This document shows positions 22,713-32,180 of a stretch of 64,000 bases of DNA, piece by piece (position 1 is the first letter of the stretch; each line of letters begins with the position of its first letter). The DNA is taken from positions 11,744,427 to 11,808,426 of the forward strand of contig OX442315.1 of assembly GCA_949358305.1 (NCBI GenBank). Reading direction: 5' to 3'. The notes below the pieces were generated by a model, which saw only the letters and a list, made by a program, of their open reading frames with translations, had not been told where the DNA came from and ran no database searches. The stretch is from Strigamia acuminata (lineage: Eukaryota > Arthropoda > Chilopoda > Geophilomorpha > Linotaeniidae). The position numbers and the translations under genes are program-made.

Positions 22713-24068
22713 TCACCAAGCCATCTCTTCAACACGCAAATCCAAGTTTTTACTTTTGACATAATTTTTAATTTCCTCGTAACCTGAATCGTCGATGTTA
22801 CGACATTCCCAGAAGAACAACTTATTCATTGGATTTTGCACGTCCAGCAATTTCATGATCGAAGTGGAAGTAATAAGGAGGCAAAACTTAAATGTCAACA
22901 TTTTCAGATTTTGCAGCGCATTCGATTCAATAAGTTCCGAAATTAAATCGTCAGTAACATTCATCTCACAATAAGCAAAGCTCAACTTTTCCAAGCTTCT
23001 GCATTGTACAATTAACGTTTTAATTTCCCTTCTAGTCACGAGTGAATCATCATCTATGACCAGTTGACGAAGGTTTTTCAACGGAGCAGTAATAACACCA
23101 TCACTTTCATTGGAAATTGAACAATCTGTTAACGATAATATCTCTAACATTGGCCAAGCGCGATCAATAAGTCGAATATTGACCGGTTGAACGTCGTACA
23201 GATGAAGACTCGTCAATCGTTGAGCCCACAATAAAAAATCAAAATCCAGATGATTTTCAACCGAAAAAAAGCTTAAGTCTTTTAAATTTGGAAAAAAGGT
23301 CCTCAGCAAGGGAATATGTTTGTTAAACGTCTCGGACACTTCTTCGATGGCATAAGTGCGTAATGTTTTGTTTCTTTTCAACTGGTTTTCTAACTTATTC
23401 AATAATTCCGACCACATAGTATATTTAAGCACTTTCAAAACGGGCAGGTGGTTTAAAAGGAAGAAACAGCCTTCCACCGTGGCGTTAGTGGTTGCAATAA
23501 CGTTCAAATACACCAGCTTGTTGCAACGGCTTAACGACCGGAGTCCAATGTCGGTGACTTTAGTGCACCACTTGATGTTGAGATATGTGAGATGCGGACA
23601 ATTCTCTCCGATCGCAGCAGCAACTTCGTCCGTGCATTCGTCTCTATAACTCAGGTTTAAATGTTGAAGTTTCGGTAAACGTTGCAGTAGTTTGACTGTA
23701 GATTCAGTAGCCACTTTTGGAGCGTCTTCGTATTCTTCCAGGTTTAAATGTACAATGTTTTTACAAACTTGGGCTATTTTATCGTATAATAGAGTCGTTG
23801 GCAAATTAAACAAGTACAAATGGTGTAGTGACATGGCGCCGGGATGTATGAAAATGTTCGAAGGCAATCGTCGTTCGTTTTCTTGTTCCAGATGATGACA
23901 CAGTTTTTGAAATATGTTGTTTCGAAGCAAGGATGGAAGATTTGCTACTTGATCTTGTGTTTTTATCTCTTCAAATCGAATAGTCACCACATTTAAACAC
24001 AAGTTTTCCAGACTCAACGGTGATTTCCTGCGCGGCATGTCGGCTGTGAATGATACAAGTCTCGACAC
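22713..24068 (-). CDS. Intronless leucine-rich-repeat protein, F-box/LRR or ZYG11/AMN1-like (451 aa)
   Basis: One uninterrupted frame of 451 codons. The N-terminus (SLENLCLNVV ... LPSLLRNNIFQKLC) resembles an F-box-like or ZYG11-type helix bundle that would dock to a cullin adaptor. From about residue 85 onward LRR units recur with the RNI/AMN1 pattern, for example LPKLQHLNLSYRDECTD, CPHLTYLNIKWCTKVTDIGL and CNKLVYLNVIATTNATVEG. Family members usually select substrates for ubiquitin ligases. A second Met at codon 11 (MPRRKSPLSL) could also be the start. It is the only complete gene of the window lacking introns, which hints at retroposition. The LRR assignment is firm; the F-box assignment is tentative. 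Confidence 0.85.
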   Translation of the reverse strand: MSRLVSFTADMPRRKSPLSLENLCLNVVTIRFEEIKTQDQVANLPSLLRNNIFQKLCHHLEQENERRLPSNIFIHPGAMSLHHLYLFNLPTTLLYDKIAQVCKNIVHLNLEEYEDAPKVATESTVKLLQRLPKLQHLNLSYRDECTDEVAAAIGENCPHLTYLNIKWCTKVTDIGLRSLSRCNKLVYLNVIATTNATVEGCFFLLNHLPVLKVLKYTMWSELLNKLENQLKRNKTLRTYAIEEVSETFNKHIPLLRTFFPNLKDLSFFSVENHLDFDFLLWAQRLTSLHLYDVQPVNIRLIDRAWPMLEILSLTDCSISNESDGVITAPLKNLRQLVIDDDSLVTRREIKTLIVQCRSLEKLSFAYCEMNVTDDLISELIESNALQNLKMLTFKFCLLITSTSIMKLLDVQNPMNKLFFWECRNIDDSGYEEIKNYVKSKNLDLRVEEMAW

Positions 24069-24309
24069 GTTTGCGGGACGTTCTTCGCCACCTTTGTTTC
24101 ATTATTGGCAACAACAACTTTGTGCAAAATGGCGCCGTTGTCAAACGATTTATATTGTTCTTTTTTTGTGACACTAGGGACTAACAAAACTATGAAAATA
24201 AAGATGTATTTAACGATTAAATATCTCCATATAATTATTTTGTCTGTTTAATTCAGTGTTGGTTTTTATTACTGTTTACACGTTGCTGTAAATTTGTGCA
24301 GTTTAATTT

Positions 24310-24545
24310 GAGAAATGGAGTTTCATGCTGAGAAATGCAATTTTACGCTGAGAAATGGAGTTTTATGCTGAGAAATGCAATTTTACGCTGAGAAATGGAG
24401 TTTTATGCTGAGAAATGCAATTTTACGTTGAGAAATGGAGTTTTATGCTGAAAAATGCAGATTTGTGCTGAGAAATGCAGATTTGTGCTGAGAAATGAAG
24501 TTATATGCTGAGAAATGAAGTTTTGTGCTGAGAAATGCAGTTTCC
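24310..24545. repeat. 20-bp tandem repeat upstream of the LRR gene
   Basis: About a dozen copies of GAGAAATGCAATTTTACGCT and its GAGAAATGGAGTTTTATGCT variant, the two forms alternating in places (a 40-bp dimer period). It lies between the LRR gene start and the GNL2 3' end. Confidence 0.88.
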
Positions 24546-24713
24546 CATATTAACTCAAATATCTCGAGAACGAGAGCGCGGATCGTCAAAAACTAAACAC
24601 CAAAAGAAAGAGCGGAAAAAACTACACCAGAAATATGACTTACCCATTAAAAAAGAAAGAAATAAATAAATAAATAAAAATAAAAAATCCAAGCGATTCA
24701 ATTCTCCATCATT

Positions 24714-27692
24714 TTATTTTTCCTCAACACTCCCACTCTCCAAGCACGGCGGCTTAACGAAATAAGGCAACTTCCCTCTCTGCCAATCATTCAGCACCAT
24801 TTTCGCCACAGTCGGCACATCGGGCTCGGCGCCCTTCAACAATTTCCCCGTCCGTCTCGCCAACTGCTCCATGAAATCGTCCGTATCTTTCCAATCCTCG
24901 ATCTTGTAGGTCTTCACAATGTATTCCTTCTGCACCCTCTGCAGCACAATCTCGATGTAATCCTCTGGATTCTTAACCATTTCAACTCTCACCTGCAAAA
25001 AGTAAATCAATAAATTTAAATACAGGTTGAAGTATTACGAACAAGTAATAGCAAAACAGCAAAAGTTCTTAACAACGAGAATTTCGTTTTCACGAGTTAG
25101 ATTGTAACAAAAAAACTTAAGAAACACAAATTTACAAAACTTAGGAAAATCTTAGAAAAGATGATTTTGACGTTTATAAATGTATTTTCTCATGATTTTG
25201 ACGTTTATAAATGTATTTTCTCATGATTTTGACGTTTATAAATGTATTTTCTCATGATTTTGACGTTTATAAATGTATTTTCTCATGATTTTGACGTTTA
25301 TAAATGTATTTTCTCATGATTTTGACGTTTATAAATGTATTTTCTCATAATTTTGACGTTTATAAATGTATTTTCTCATGATTTTGACGTTTATAAATGT
25401 ATTTTCTCACGATTTTGACGTTTGTAAACGTATTTTCTCATAATTTTGACGTTTATGAACGTATTTTCTCATAATTTTGATGATTTTAAATGTATTTTCT
25501 CATGATTTTGACGTTTATAAATGTATTTTCTCATGATTTTGACGTTTATAAATGTATTTTCTCATGATTTTGACGTTTATAAATGTATTTTCTCATGATT
25601 TTGACGTTTATAAATGTATTTTCTCATGATTTTGACGTTTATAAATGTATTTTCTCATAATTTTGACGTTTATAAATGTATTTTCTCATGATTTTGACGT
25701 TTATAAATGTATTTTCTCACGATTTTGACGTTTGTAAACGTATTTTCTCATAATTTTGACGTTTATAAACGTATTTTCTCATAATTTTGATGATTTTAAA
25801 CGTATTTTCTCATGATTTTGACGTTTATAAATGTATTTTCTCATGATTTTGACGTTTATAAATGTATTTTCTCATGATTTTGACGTTTTTAAATGTATTT
25901 TCTCATGATTTTGATACTTTTCAACACAATTTTTCATGATTTTGATGATTTTAAACGTATTTTCCTCAGAATTCTGCTATTTTTGTGTATTGTGTCAGTT
26001 CTGACGTGCATAAAAACCATCAATTAATCTTAAACTTTAAAATCATTACCACTCCTTTGAGGACAATATCGGCGTCGGAATCGCCAGTCGGGTAAACAAC
26101 ACCTGGACAATCGATCAAATAAATTCGTCTCATCAGTGTTATGTACTGCCAAACCTAAAAAAAAAATACAAAAATCATTTTATTTTAAATAAACAAACTA
26201 AACAAAATAAAAACGGATTCATGCCTTCGTTTCCCCCGCAATCGGCGCCACCTTGCACACTTTTTTGGCCCTCAACGCGTTGATAACCGAGCTTTTGCCC
26301 ACGTTCGGGTAACCGATGAACCCCACGCTGATTTGCTTCTTGTCCTCGTGCAGTTTTGCAAACTGGCGCAGCAAATTGATGAGCGCGCCTTTGCCGAACG
26401 GATTCTTCATGCTGCCTTTGAACAGCATGGTGGGACAAATGGGCGACAATATTTCCACCCATCTTTTCTATTTAAAAAAATAAAAAATAAAAAATAATTA
26501 ATTTTTAACATTTTCAAGCCGATTTTGACATTTTTCGTCATTACCGCGACCCAGGTGGGAATTAAATCGCATTTATTCATCACGAAAATCAAATGTTTGT
26601 GCGGTTTTTCCTTTTTCAGGAACTCTTCGATGTGTTTTGACCGCGTTCCCATCGGGTCACGTGAGTCTAAAACCTGGATGACGACGTCCGACGAGTCGAT
26701 AACCTCAAAAAAAAAAATTTAAACATCAATTTCGGTCATTTTAGACCCAAAAAATGATTAAAACCTTGTATAATTCGTTCCAAATTCGTCTGGAGGACCC
26801 GGCAGACATAATACTCTCCCTCGGACCGTCTTTCGACTCCGGTTCTTCCGTAACTAAATCCTTATCCTTCTTTTCGTCGTACGAATCCGTCGCCATGTCG
26901 ACTTTTTGAGCGAATTCCTTCAAAAAACCAAAAAAACATCGAATTAATTTTTAAAAAACGTAAAAAACGATTAACAATAACAACGTGTAAGTCCGATGTG
27001 AGTAATTTGGGTCTTTTTCGGTGCGATTTCGGTCCGAATGTGTTCTGAAACCCGCCATCTGTGTCCAAAACGTGAACTTTCTTATTCTAAAAGCGAAAAA
27101 TCGATTAATTAATTCCATTTTTTCAATTTTTTCGAATATTTCCGGGCTAAAACCTTCGCAGTTTCGTTGAGCAAAGTCACGGGCAGCCGCGTTTGTCTCA
27201 TAACGACCGAATACGGATCTCGAATCGCTTTTCCCAGTTCGTCCTGGAACTTTTGGAGCGCATCTTGACTTATAACTCGCGTATTTCCGAACCATTTTTG
27301 ATTCGGTTCCACTCTGGATACGGTTCCTGGCGCCAATCGCCCTTGGAACGGGGCAGCACGAATGATTTTTCCCAGTTTATTTCTGTATTAATTGAATGGA
27401 TTTATTGATTTTGACGGTTTTGGAGATTAAAACGCGTTTTTACTACTTTTACCTGATCGGTTTGCAGTTTTTGTACATCAATAACCGATTTATCGTTGAT
27501 TTATCACGCATTGTGTTGCCACCGGGACCTCTTTTGCCGGTGGCTTTATCTTTTAAACGAAAATAAATGGAATAATTGCATTAGTTTTGCCTTTTTTTTA
27601 TTAGAAATGTCACGTTTTATACCTGGATTCATGCTGTGGTTGGCATTATTAAGCCGATCGCGCTTTCTCGAGGGAACTATACGTTTCACCAT
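24714..27692 (-). CDS. GNL2: Nucleolar GTP-binding protein 2 (GNL2/NOG2), 476 aa
   Basis: Nine exons on the - strand in order: 27623-27692, 27453-27543, 27154-27382, 26985-27086, 26765-26917, 26545-26703, 26225-26467, 26050-26154, 24714-24992. The N-terminal NGP1NT region is recognisable ([47 protein letters not shown]). The GTPase is circularly permuted as in this family: NKCD (about 258-261) precedes the P-loop GYPNVGKSS (about 320-328) and DCPG (about 364-367). The family acts in nuclear 60S ribosomal subunit maturation. The protein ends soon after FVKPP, so the long charged tail of vertebrate GNL2 (about 730 aa) is absent; yeast Nog2 is of similar length to this one. The intron after exon 26225-26467 uses a GC donor. 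The last intron contains a 31-bp minisatellite. Confidence 0.95.
25165..25975. repeat. 31-bp minisatellite in the last GNL2 intron
   Basis: About 25 copies of a 31-bp unit containing GATTTTGACGTTTATAAATG followed by TATTTTCTCAT. A run of variant units (GTAAACG, then TGATGATTTTAAA) recurs about 310 bp later, showing that a block of roughly ten units was duplicated as a whole. Confidence 0.93.
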
Positions 27693-27954
27693 TTTGCTAA
27701 ATCAATAAGAAATGAATAAATAACGTTTAAATTCTTCGTTTTATCATCAATATGCTAGAAATTACAACAAACCGTGCTCAGCAGTCGAATTATATAAATT
27801 CCAAGATGGTTGCACAGATTCGTTCCAAAAGTATCCGTTGAGTGTTAATGACGTAAAATTTAATCCTAAACAAACACATAAAATCTATCATAATGATATC
27901 ATTTCAGTATCTACGCCATCTAGTGGTGGAAAACATCACTAATCGATAAACAAA
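27693..27954. promoter_or_regulatory. Divergent promoter shared by GNL2 and IMP4
   Basis: Only 262 bp separate the start codons of GNL2 (- strand) and IMP4 (+ strand). Both encode ribosome-biogenesis factors, so a bidirectional promoter coordinating them is likely. I see no clear TATA box placed for either gene. Confidence 0.65.
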
Positions 27955-30717
27955 ATGGTCAGTGCAAACACACCGCATGTTGTTTTTAAACTAATTTTAT
28001 ATTATCTCCAATTTTTACAGCTTCGAAGACAAGTGCGGTTACGACAGGAGTATTTATACCGCAAATCCCAGGAACACCGTCAACAAAAGATAGCCGACAA
28101 AAAGGACAAATTGAAAAATGCAGTCGACCAAAATAAGCCTATTTCGACCGAATTGCGGAAAGAGGCGCTACAACTGCAAAAAGCGCTCGAATGGGACGAC
28201 GACGGTGGCGAGGGCTTAGTGTCGCACACAGACGACGAATATAGGTTGATTGGTGCGGTTGAAATGCGTTTTTATGCGATAGTTAATGGAATTTGTTGAT
28301 ATTTGTAGGTGGGCCGGAGTCACGGACCCGAAAATTATGGTGACTACGTCACGTGATCCAAGTTCCAAGTTAAAACAATTCGTGAAAGAAGTGCGACTTA
28401 TTTTCCCCAATGCGCAACGGATGAACAGAGGAAATTACGAACTGAATGAATTGATACAGGCGTGTTTGGCGAATGATGTAACGGATTTTGTCGTTATTCA
28501 CGAGCACCGTGGTCAACCAGGTGAAATAGTTGTGGAGCAAGGGTGTTTGAATGAATACTTCGTACATTAATACGGTGATACACGTATTTTTGCATGTAAA
28601 AAGTGCATTTTTGCTTGAAAAAAGTGCATTTTGCTTTAAAAAAGTGCATTTTTGCTTGAAAAAAGTGCATTTTTGCTTAATAAAAGTGCATTTTGGCACG
28701 AAAAAGTGCATTTTGGCACGAAAAAATTGCTTTAATACGGTAATAATGCATTTTTTGTTTGTAAAATGTTTATTAACTCATTAACAATTGCATTTTCGTA
28801 CGAAAAAGTGCATTTTTGCATGTAAAAAGTGCATTTTTGCTTGAAAAAAGTGCATTTTTGCTTGAAAAAAGTGCATTTTGGCATAAAAAAGTGCATTTTG
28901 GCACGAAAAAATTGCTTTAATACGCTAATAATGCATTTTTTGTTTGTAAAAAGTTTATTAACGCATTAACAATTGCATTTTCGTACGAAAAAGTTTATTT
29001 TAGCAGGAAAAAATGCTTTTAAACGTCAAAAAAATTAATTTTTGCATCCAAGACACCGTTATTTATTGAATAAGTCATTTATTTGGTCTTAAAAGCATGA
29101 TTATCTGCCAAAAATGCACTTTTACGCATAAAAAATGCAATTTTGTCCCTAAATGGCTATATTTTCTCCAATTTTTGCTTCTAGAAAGCGGGATTTTGGG
29201 TTATTGTGGCAATATAAACATTTATTAACAATTCTTGTTTTATTTTTAGATGGTTTAATCGTCTCGCATTTACCGTACGGACCGACTGCCTATTTCACGT
29301 TATTGAACACAGTCATGCGTCACGATATACCTGACATAGGAACCATGTCCGAAGCATATCCGCACTTAGTATTTCATAATTTTAAAAGTAAAATTGGAAA
29401 ACGGGTACGTACAGTTGATAGTTTTTGGTTTTAATTTGTTTTGTTATATTTTTTTTGTTTGCTTTTAAAAATTTGTGCAGGTTCAGAGCATACTCCAGTA
29501 TTTGTTTCCAGTGCCGAAAGAGGAGAGCAAACGGGTCATCACTTTTGCTAATCAAGACGATCACGTGTCGTTTCGGTATTTGAATTTGCGCTTTCGAAAG
29601 TTGATAAAACTTGGTTTTGATAGGCGTGGTTTTGGGTGTTTTCAAATTAAGTCGGTTTGTTTGAGTTTAGGGAGGTTTAACAACAAGTAAGTCGGAAATA
29701 AGTTGAATTTAAGTGAATATTTGACTTAAAACGACCGATTTCTCACTTAATTTGACTTAAAATGACTGATTTTAGAGTTAAATTGACTGAAAACGACTAA
29801 TTTTGCAGTAAATTTGACTGAAAATGACTGATTTCTCACTTAATATGACTTAAAATGACTAATTTTGGAGTTAGTTTGACTGAAAACGACTGATTTTGCA
29901 GTTAATTTGACTTAAAACGACCGATTTCTCACTTAATTTGACTTAAAATGACTAATTTTGCAGAAAATTTGACTGAAAACGACTAATTTTGCAGAAAATT
30001 TGACTGAAAATGACTGATTTTAGAGTTAAATTGACTGAAAACGACTGATTTTGCAGTAAATTTGACTTAAAACGACTGATTTCTCACTTAATATGACTTA
30101 AAATGACTAATTTTGGAGTTAGTTTGACTGATAACGACTGATTTTGCAGTTAATTTGACTTAAAACGACAGATTTCTCACTTAATTTGACTTAAAATGAC
30201 TAATTTTGCAGAAAATTTGACTGAAAACGACTGATTTTGGAGTTAATTTGACTTAAAACGACTGTTTTCACAAATAATTTGACTGAAAACAACCTTTTTC
30301 TCAATTAATCTGACTGAAATCTATTGGTTTTTCCAATTAATTCGATTCAAAACGATGTACTCTACACCCGAAGTGATAAAAACCCTTAAAAACCGAGTTC
30401 GTTTCAACTCAAAATCCAAATTAATTTTATTCCTTCAAATATTTCCCTCGTTTTCAGCCACCACGTCTACAAGAGAGACGGAAAAGAAATCGAATTAAGC
30501 GAAGTGGGACCACGATTCGAAATGAAACGTAATTGAAAACCAAACAAACGACACTCATCCAATTAATTAATTTTCCCATTAATTTCCAGCCTACAAAATC
30601 ATTTTGGGGACCATCGACCAAGAGAAGGCCGCGCAAGTCGAATGGTGTTTACGACCCTACATGAACACGTCAAGAAAAAGAAAATTACTAAGCGACGACA
30701 ACGCATTTCCCGAATAA
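27955..30717 (+). CDS. IMP4: U3 snoRNP protein IMP4 (Brix domain), 295 aa
   Basis: Seven coding exons: 27955-27957, 28021-28244, 28309-28520, 29250-29404, 29481-29575, 30458-30528, 30590-30717. The first holds only the ATG; exon 2 continues with LRRQVRLRQEYLYRKSQEH. Strongly conserved IMP4 segments follow: DDGGEGLVSHTDDEYRWAG, TTSRDPSSKLKQFVKE, AQRMNRGNYELNEL, DGLIVSHLPYGPTAYFTL, FPVPKEESKRVITFANQDDH and EVGPRFEMKPYKI. The Brix domain spans most of the protein. IMP4 works with IMP3 and MPP10 in the small-subunit processome, aiding U3 snoRNA pairing with pre-rRNA. Length is close to human IMP4 (291 aa). Two introns carry minisatellites. The gene diverges from GNL2 and converges on RPP14. Confidence 0.97.
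28590..29030. repeat. About 21-bp tandem repeat in IMP4 intron 3
   Basis: Copies of GTGCATTTTTGCTTGAAAAA interspersed with GTGCATTTTGGCACGAAAAA. A block of units is repeated, the second block starting near 28803, with TAATAATGCATTTTTTGTTT as a shared landmark (about 28740 and 28924). Confidence 0.85.
29690..30310. repeat. 31-bp minisatellite in IMP4 intron 5
   Basis: About 20 copies of a unit built around GACTTAAAACGACTGATTTT followed by GCAGTTAATTT, with variants ending TCTCACTTAATTT or GGAGTTAGTTT that recur in the same order, indicating block duplication. Confidence 0.9.
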
Positions 30718-30751
30718 AAAGCACTGAAAAATCAAAACAATTTAATTTATT
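30713..30751. terminator. Facing polyadenylation signals of IMP4 and RPP14
   Basis: AATAAA on the + strand (30713-30718) overlaps the IMP4 stop codon. AATAAA on the - strand (30746-30751) sits just past the RPP14 stop. Normal cleavage distances would make the two transcripts end within, or overlap across, the 38 bp between the stop codons. Confidence 0.6.
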
Positions 30752-30755
30752 TCAT

Positions 30756-31242
30756 TCATTCGTGGACGTATAAACGACTATTTGAGGCTAAACAAGCCAA
30801 AAATGGCGACACTTTGATGACCCTAAATGCGCAGTCGAGGTCCCCATACTTCCCAAATAGGGTCAGCGAACTCCAGACCTTATTCAAAGCCCTGCGAAGC
30901 AAATAAAATGGATTTAGCGATTTAATAACTATTTTTTTGCACGTTTTTATCACTTTTTCGGGACCCGGATGACGGCTTCGCAATTGTTTTGCGAATATTG
31001 TAACAAATCGACTGCGATTGACGATCCACTTTCACCGAACATTTGTTCCAGGGCTTGTATGATTGTCGATTGAAATATCTGCGCGCTGATAAATTGGGAT
31101 GGAGGCGAAGGAAATTCACTGGAAATGGAAAGAAAAGTTGATTTTTATCGATTTAAATAGAGTTCAAGTCGAATACTCACAGTTTTATTCGTAAATAATA
31201 ATGCTCGCACGCAAATCTTTGGGTGGTTTTTACTCTTTTCAT
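30756..31242 (-). CDS. RPP14: Ribonuclease P/MRP protein subunit RPP14, 120 aa
   Basis: Three exons on the - strand in order 31181-31242, 30954-31118 and 30756-30891, phases 2 and 2, giving 120 aa (human 124). Matches to the RPP14 pattern are the N-terminal HYYLRIKLEF and the C-terminal KVWSSLTLFGKYGDLDCAFRV followed by IKVSPFLACL. RPP14 belongs to the Pop5/Rpp14 family and is a subunit of nuclear RNase P, which matures tRNA 5' ends. In vertebrates its mRNA also carries the HTD2 frame downstream; here IMP4 follows after 38 bp on the opposite strand, so that bicistronic layout is absent. The middle exon ends at a GT after AAAAA; this was chosen because it is the only nearby donor that keeps the frame. 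Confidence 0.9.
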
Positions 31243-31494
31243 GATTAAATCGTTCTAAGTCAGTCGGAAAGGCGGATTTGTTTTCTTTTCACCGCGCTTT
31301 CACCCCGCCATCTTTGTTTGTACCACCATCTTGGTTCGTACCGCCATCTTTCGGCAAAATTCGCGCCATTTTTTTTCGTTGGTTTTTTTTGAAATTTTTA
31401 TGTTTAACGATAAATCAAGTGAAGTTTTATTTTTTAAAAATTTATTGACATTTAAAAAAAAAATTCTGATGTGTTACACAAAAGTTACACTTAG

Positions 31495-31695
31495 TCAGTG
31501 TTTATTCATTGAGTCATGATTTCCGTGTTTACTTTCCCTGTTGCCATGGCGACGAAAGACTCGATCAATTTCCCCAGTGATAAAGATGAATAAGGATGCT
31601 ATTGCGTAACCGCTAAAAACCGACGCTGCACAATATTGGCGCCTCAAAAAAATGGCGATTAAACCCAAAAATCCGAAATACAAATATTTTAACAT
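31495..31695 (-). CDS. Candidate small membrane protein (66 aa), unrecognised
   Basis: A 66-codon frame begins MLKYLYFGFLGLIAIFLRR and continues with a second hydrophobic stretch (ASVFSGYAIASLFIFITG), then a charged His/Arg-rich end. Two membrane segments in a hairpin are plausible. The ATG immediately follows an AG that could be a splice acceptor, so an upstream exon may exist. It lies between RPP14 and the next gene in otherwise gene-free DNA. No family is recognised and the frame is short. Confidence 0.3.
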   Translation of the reverse strand: MLKYLYFGFLGLIAIFLRRQYCAASVFSGYAIASLFIFITGEIDRVFRRHGNRESKHGNHDSMNKH

Positions 31696-31959
31696 CTAAT
31701 TTCCAACAAAAATAAAACAAAACAAACCAAAACAAAATAAAAATTTCATTCATTTATTTATTTATTCCCAACATCGCAGCACGATACGATGACATCATCG
31801 CCATCGTACCAGAACGAGGCCAACTTGTCTATATACCTGAAACGGAGAATTTCATTAGCGAAATGAAAAGCGGAACTAAAAGGCGATGCGACCATAATCT
31901 CCGCCCACTCCCGTAAACCCAATCCGGCATTACCCACACACCTCTCGGTCAACTTCCGG

Positions 31960-32180
31960 CAGCCTCCTTCCCCTCCCGAAAGTGGGCTGCGCCGAACTAC
32001 TGCGAAAATTCGGGCGAAGCGAAGCAGTGCATTCGTTTTCGTGCTGTGCGCATCACTCCGAGTTTTGACATGCTCGGCGACCGCATGTGCCGTTCAACAA
32101 TGCTGTTGTGAACAGCGGAGTGCCACGTGACACGATGCCAGTGTATCCAGCAGTGGGTTTAATCCAGGTGCGTTGTTAAC
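31960..32180 (+). promoter_or_regulatory. GC-rich main promoter and 5' UTR of the PP1-motif gene
   Basis: A CpG-rich block contrasts with the AT-rich flanks and ends at the ATG at 32181. An in-frame TAA at 32160-32162 shows that this ATG is the first in frame. No TATA box is evident, as usual for such promoters. Confidence 0.5.
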
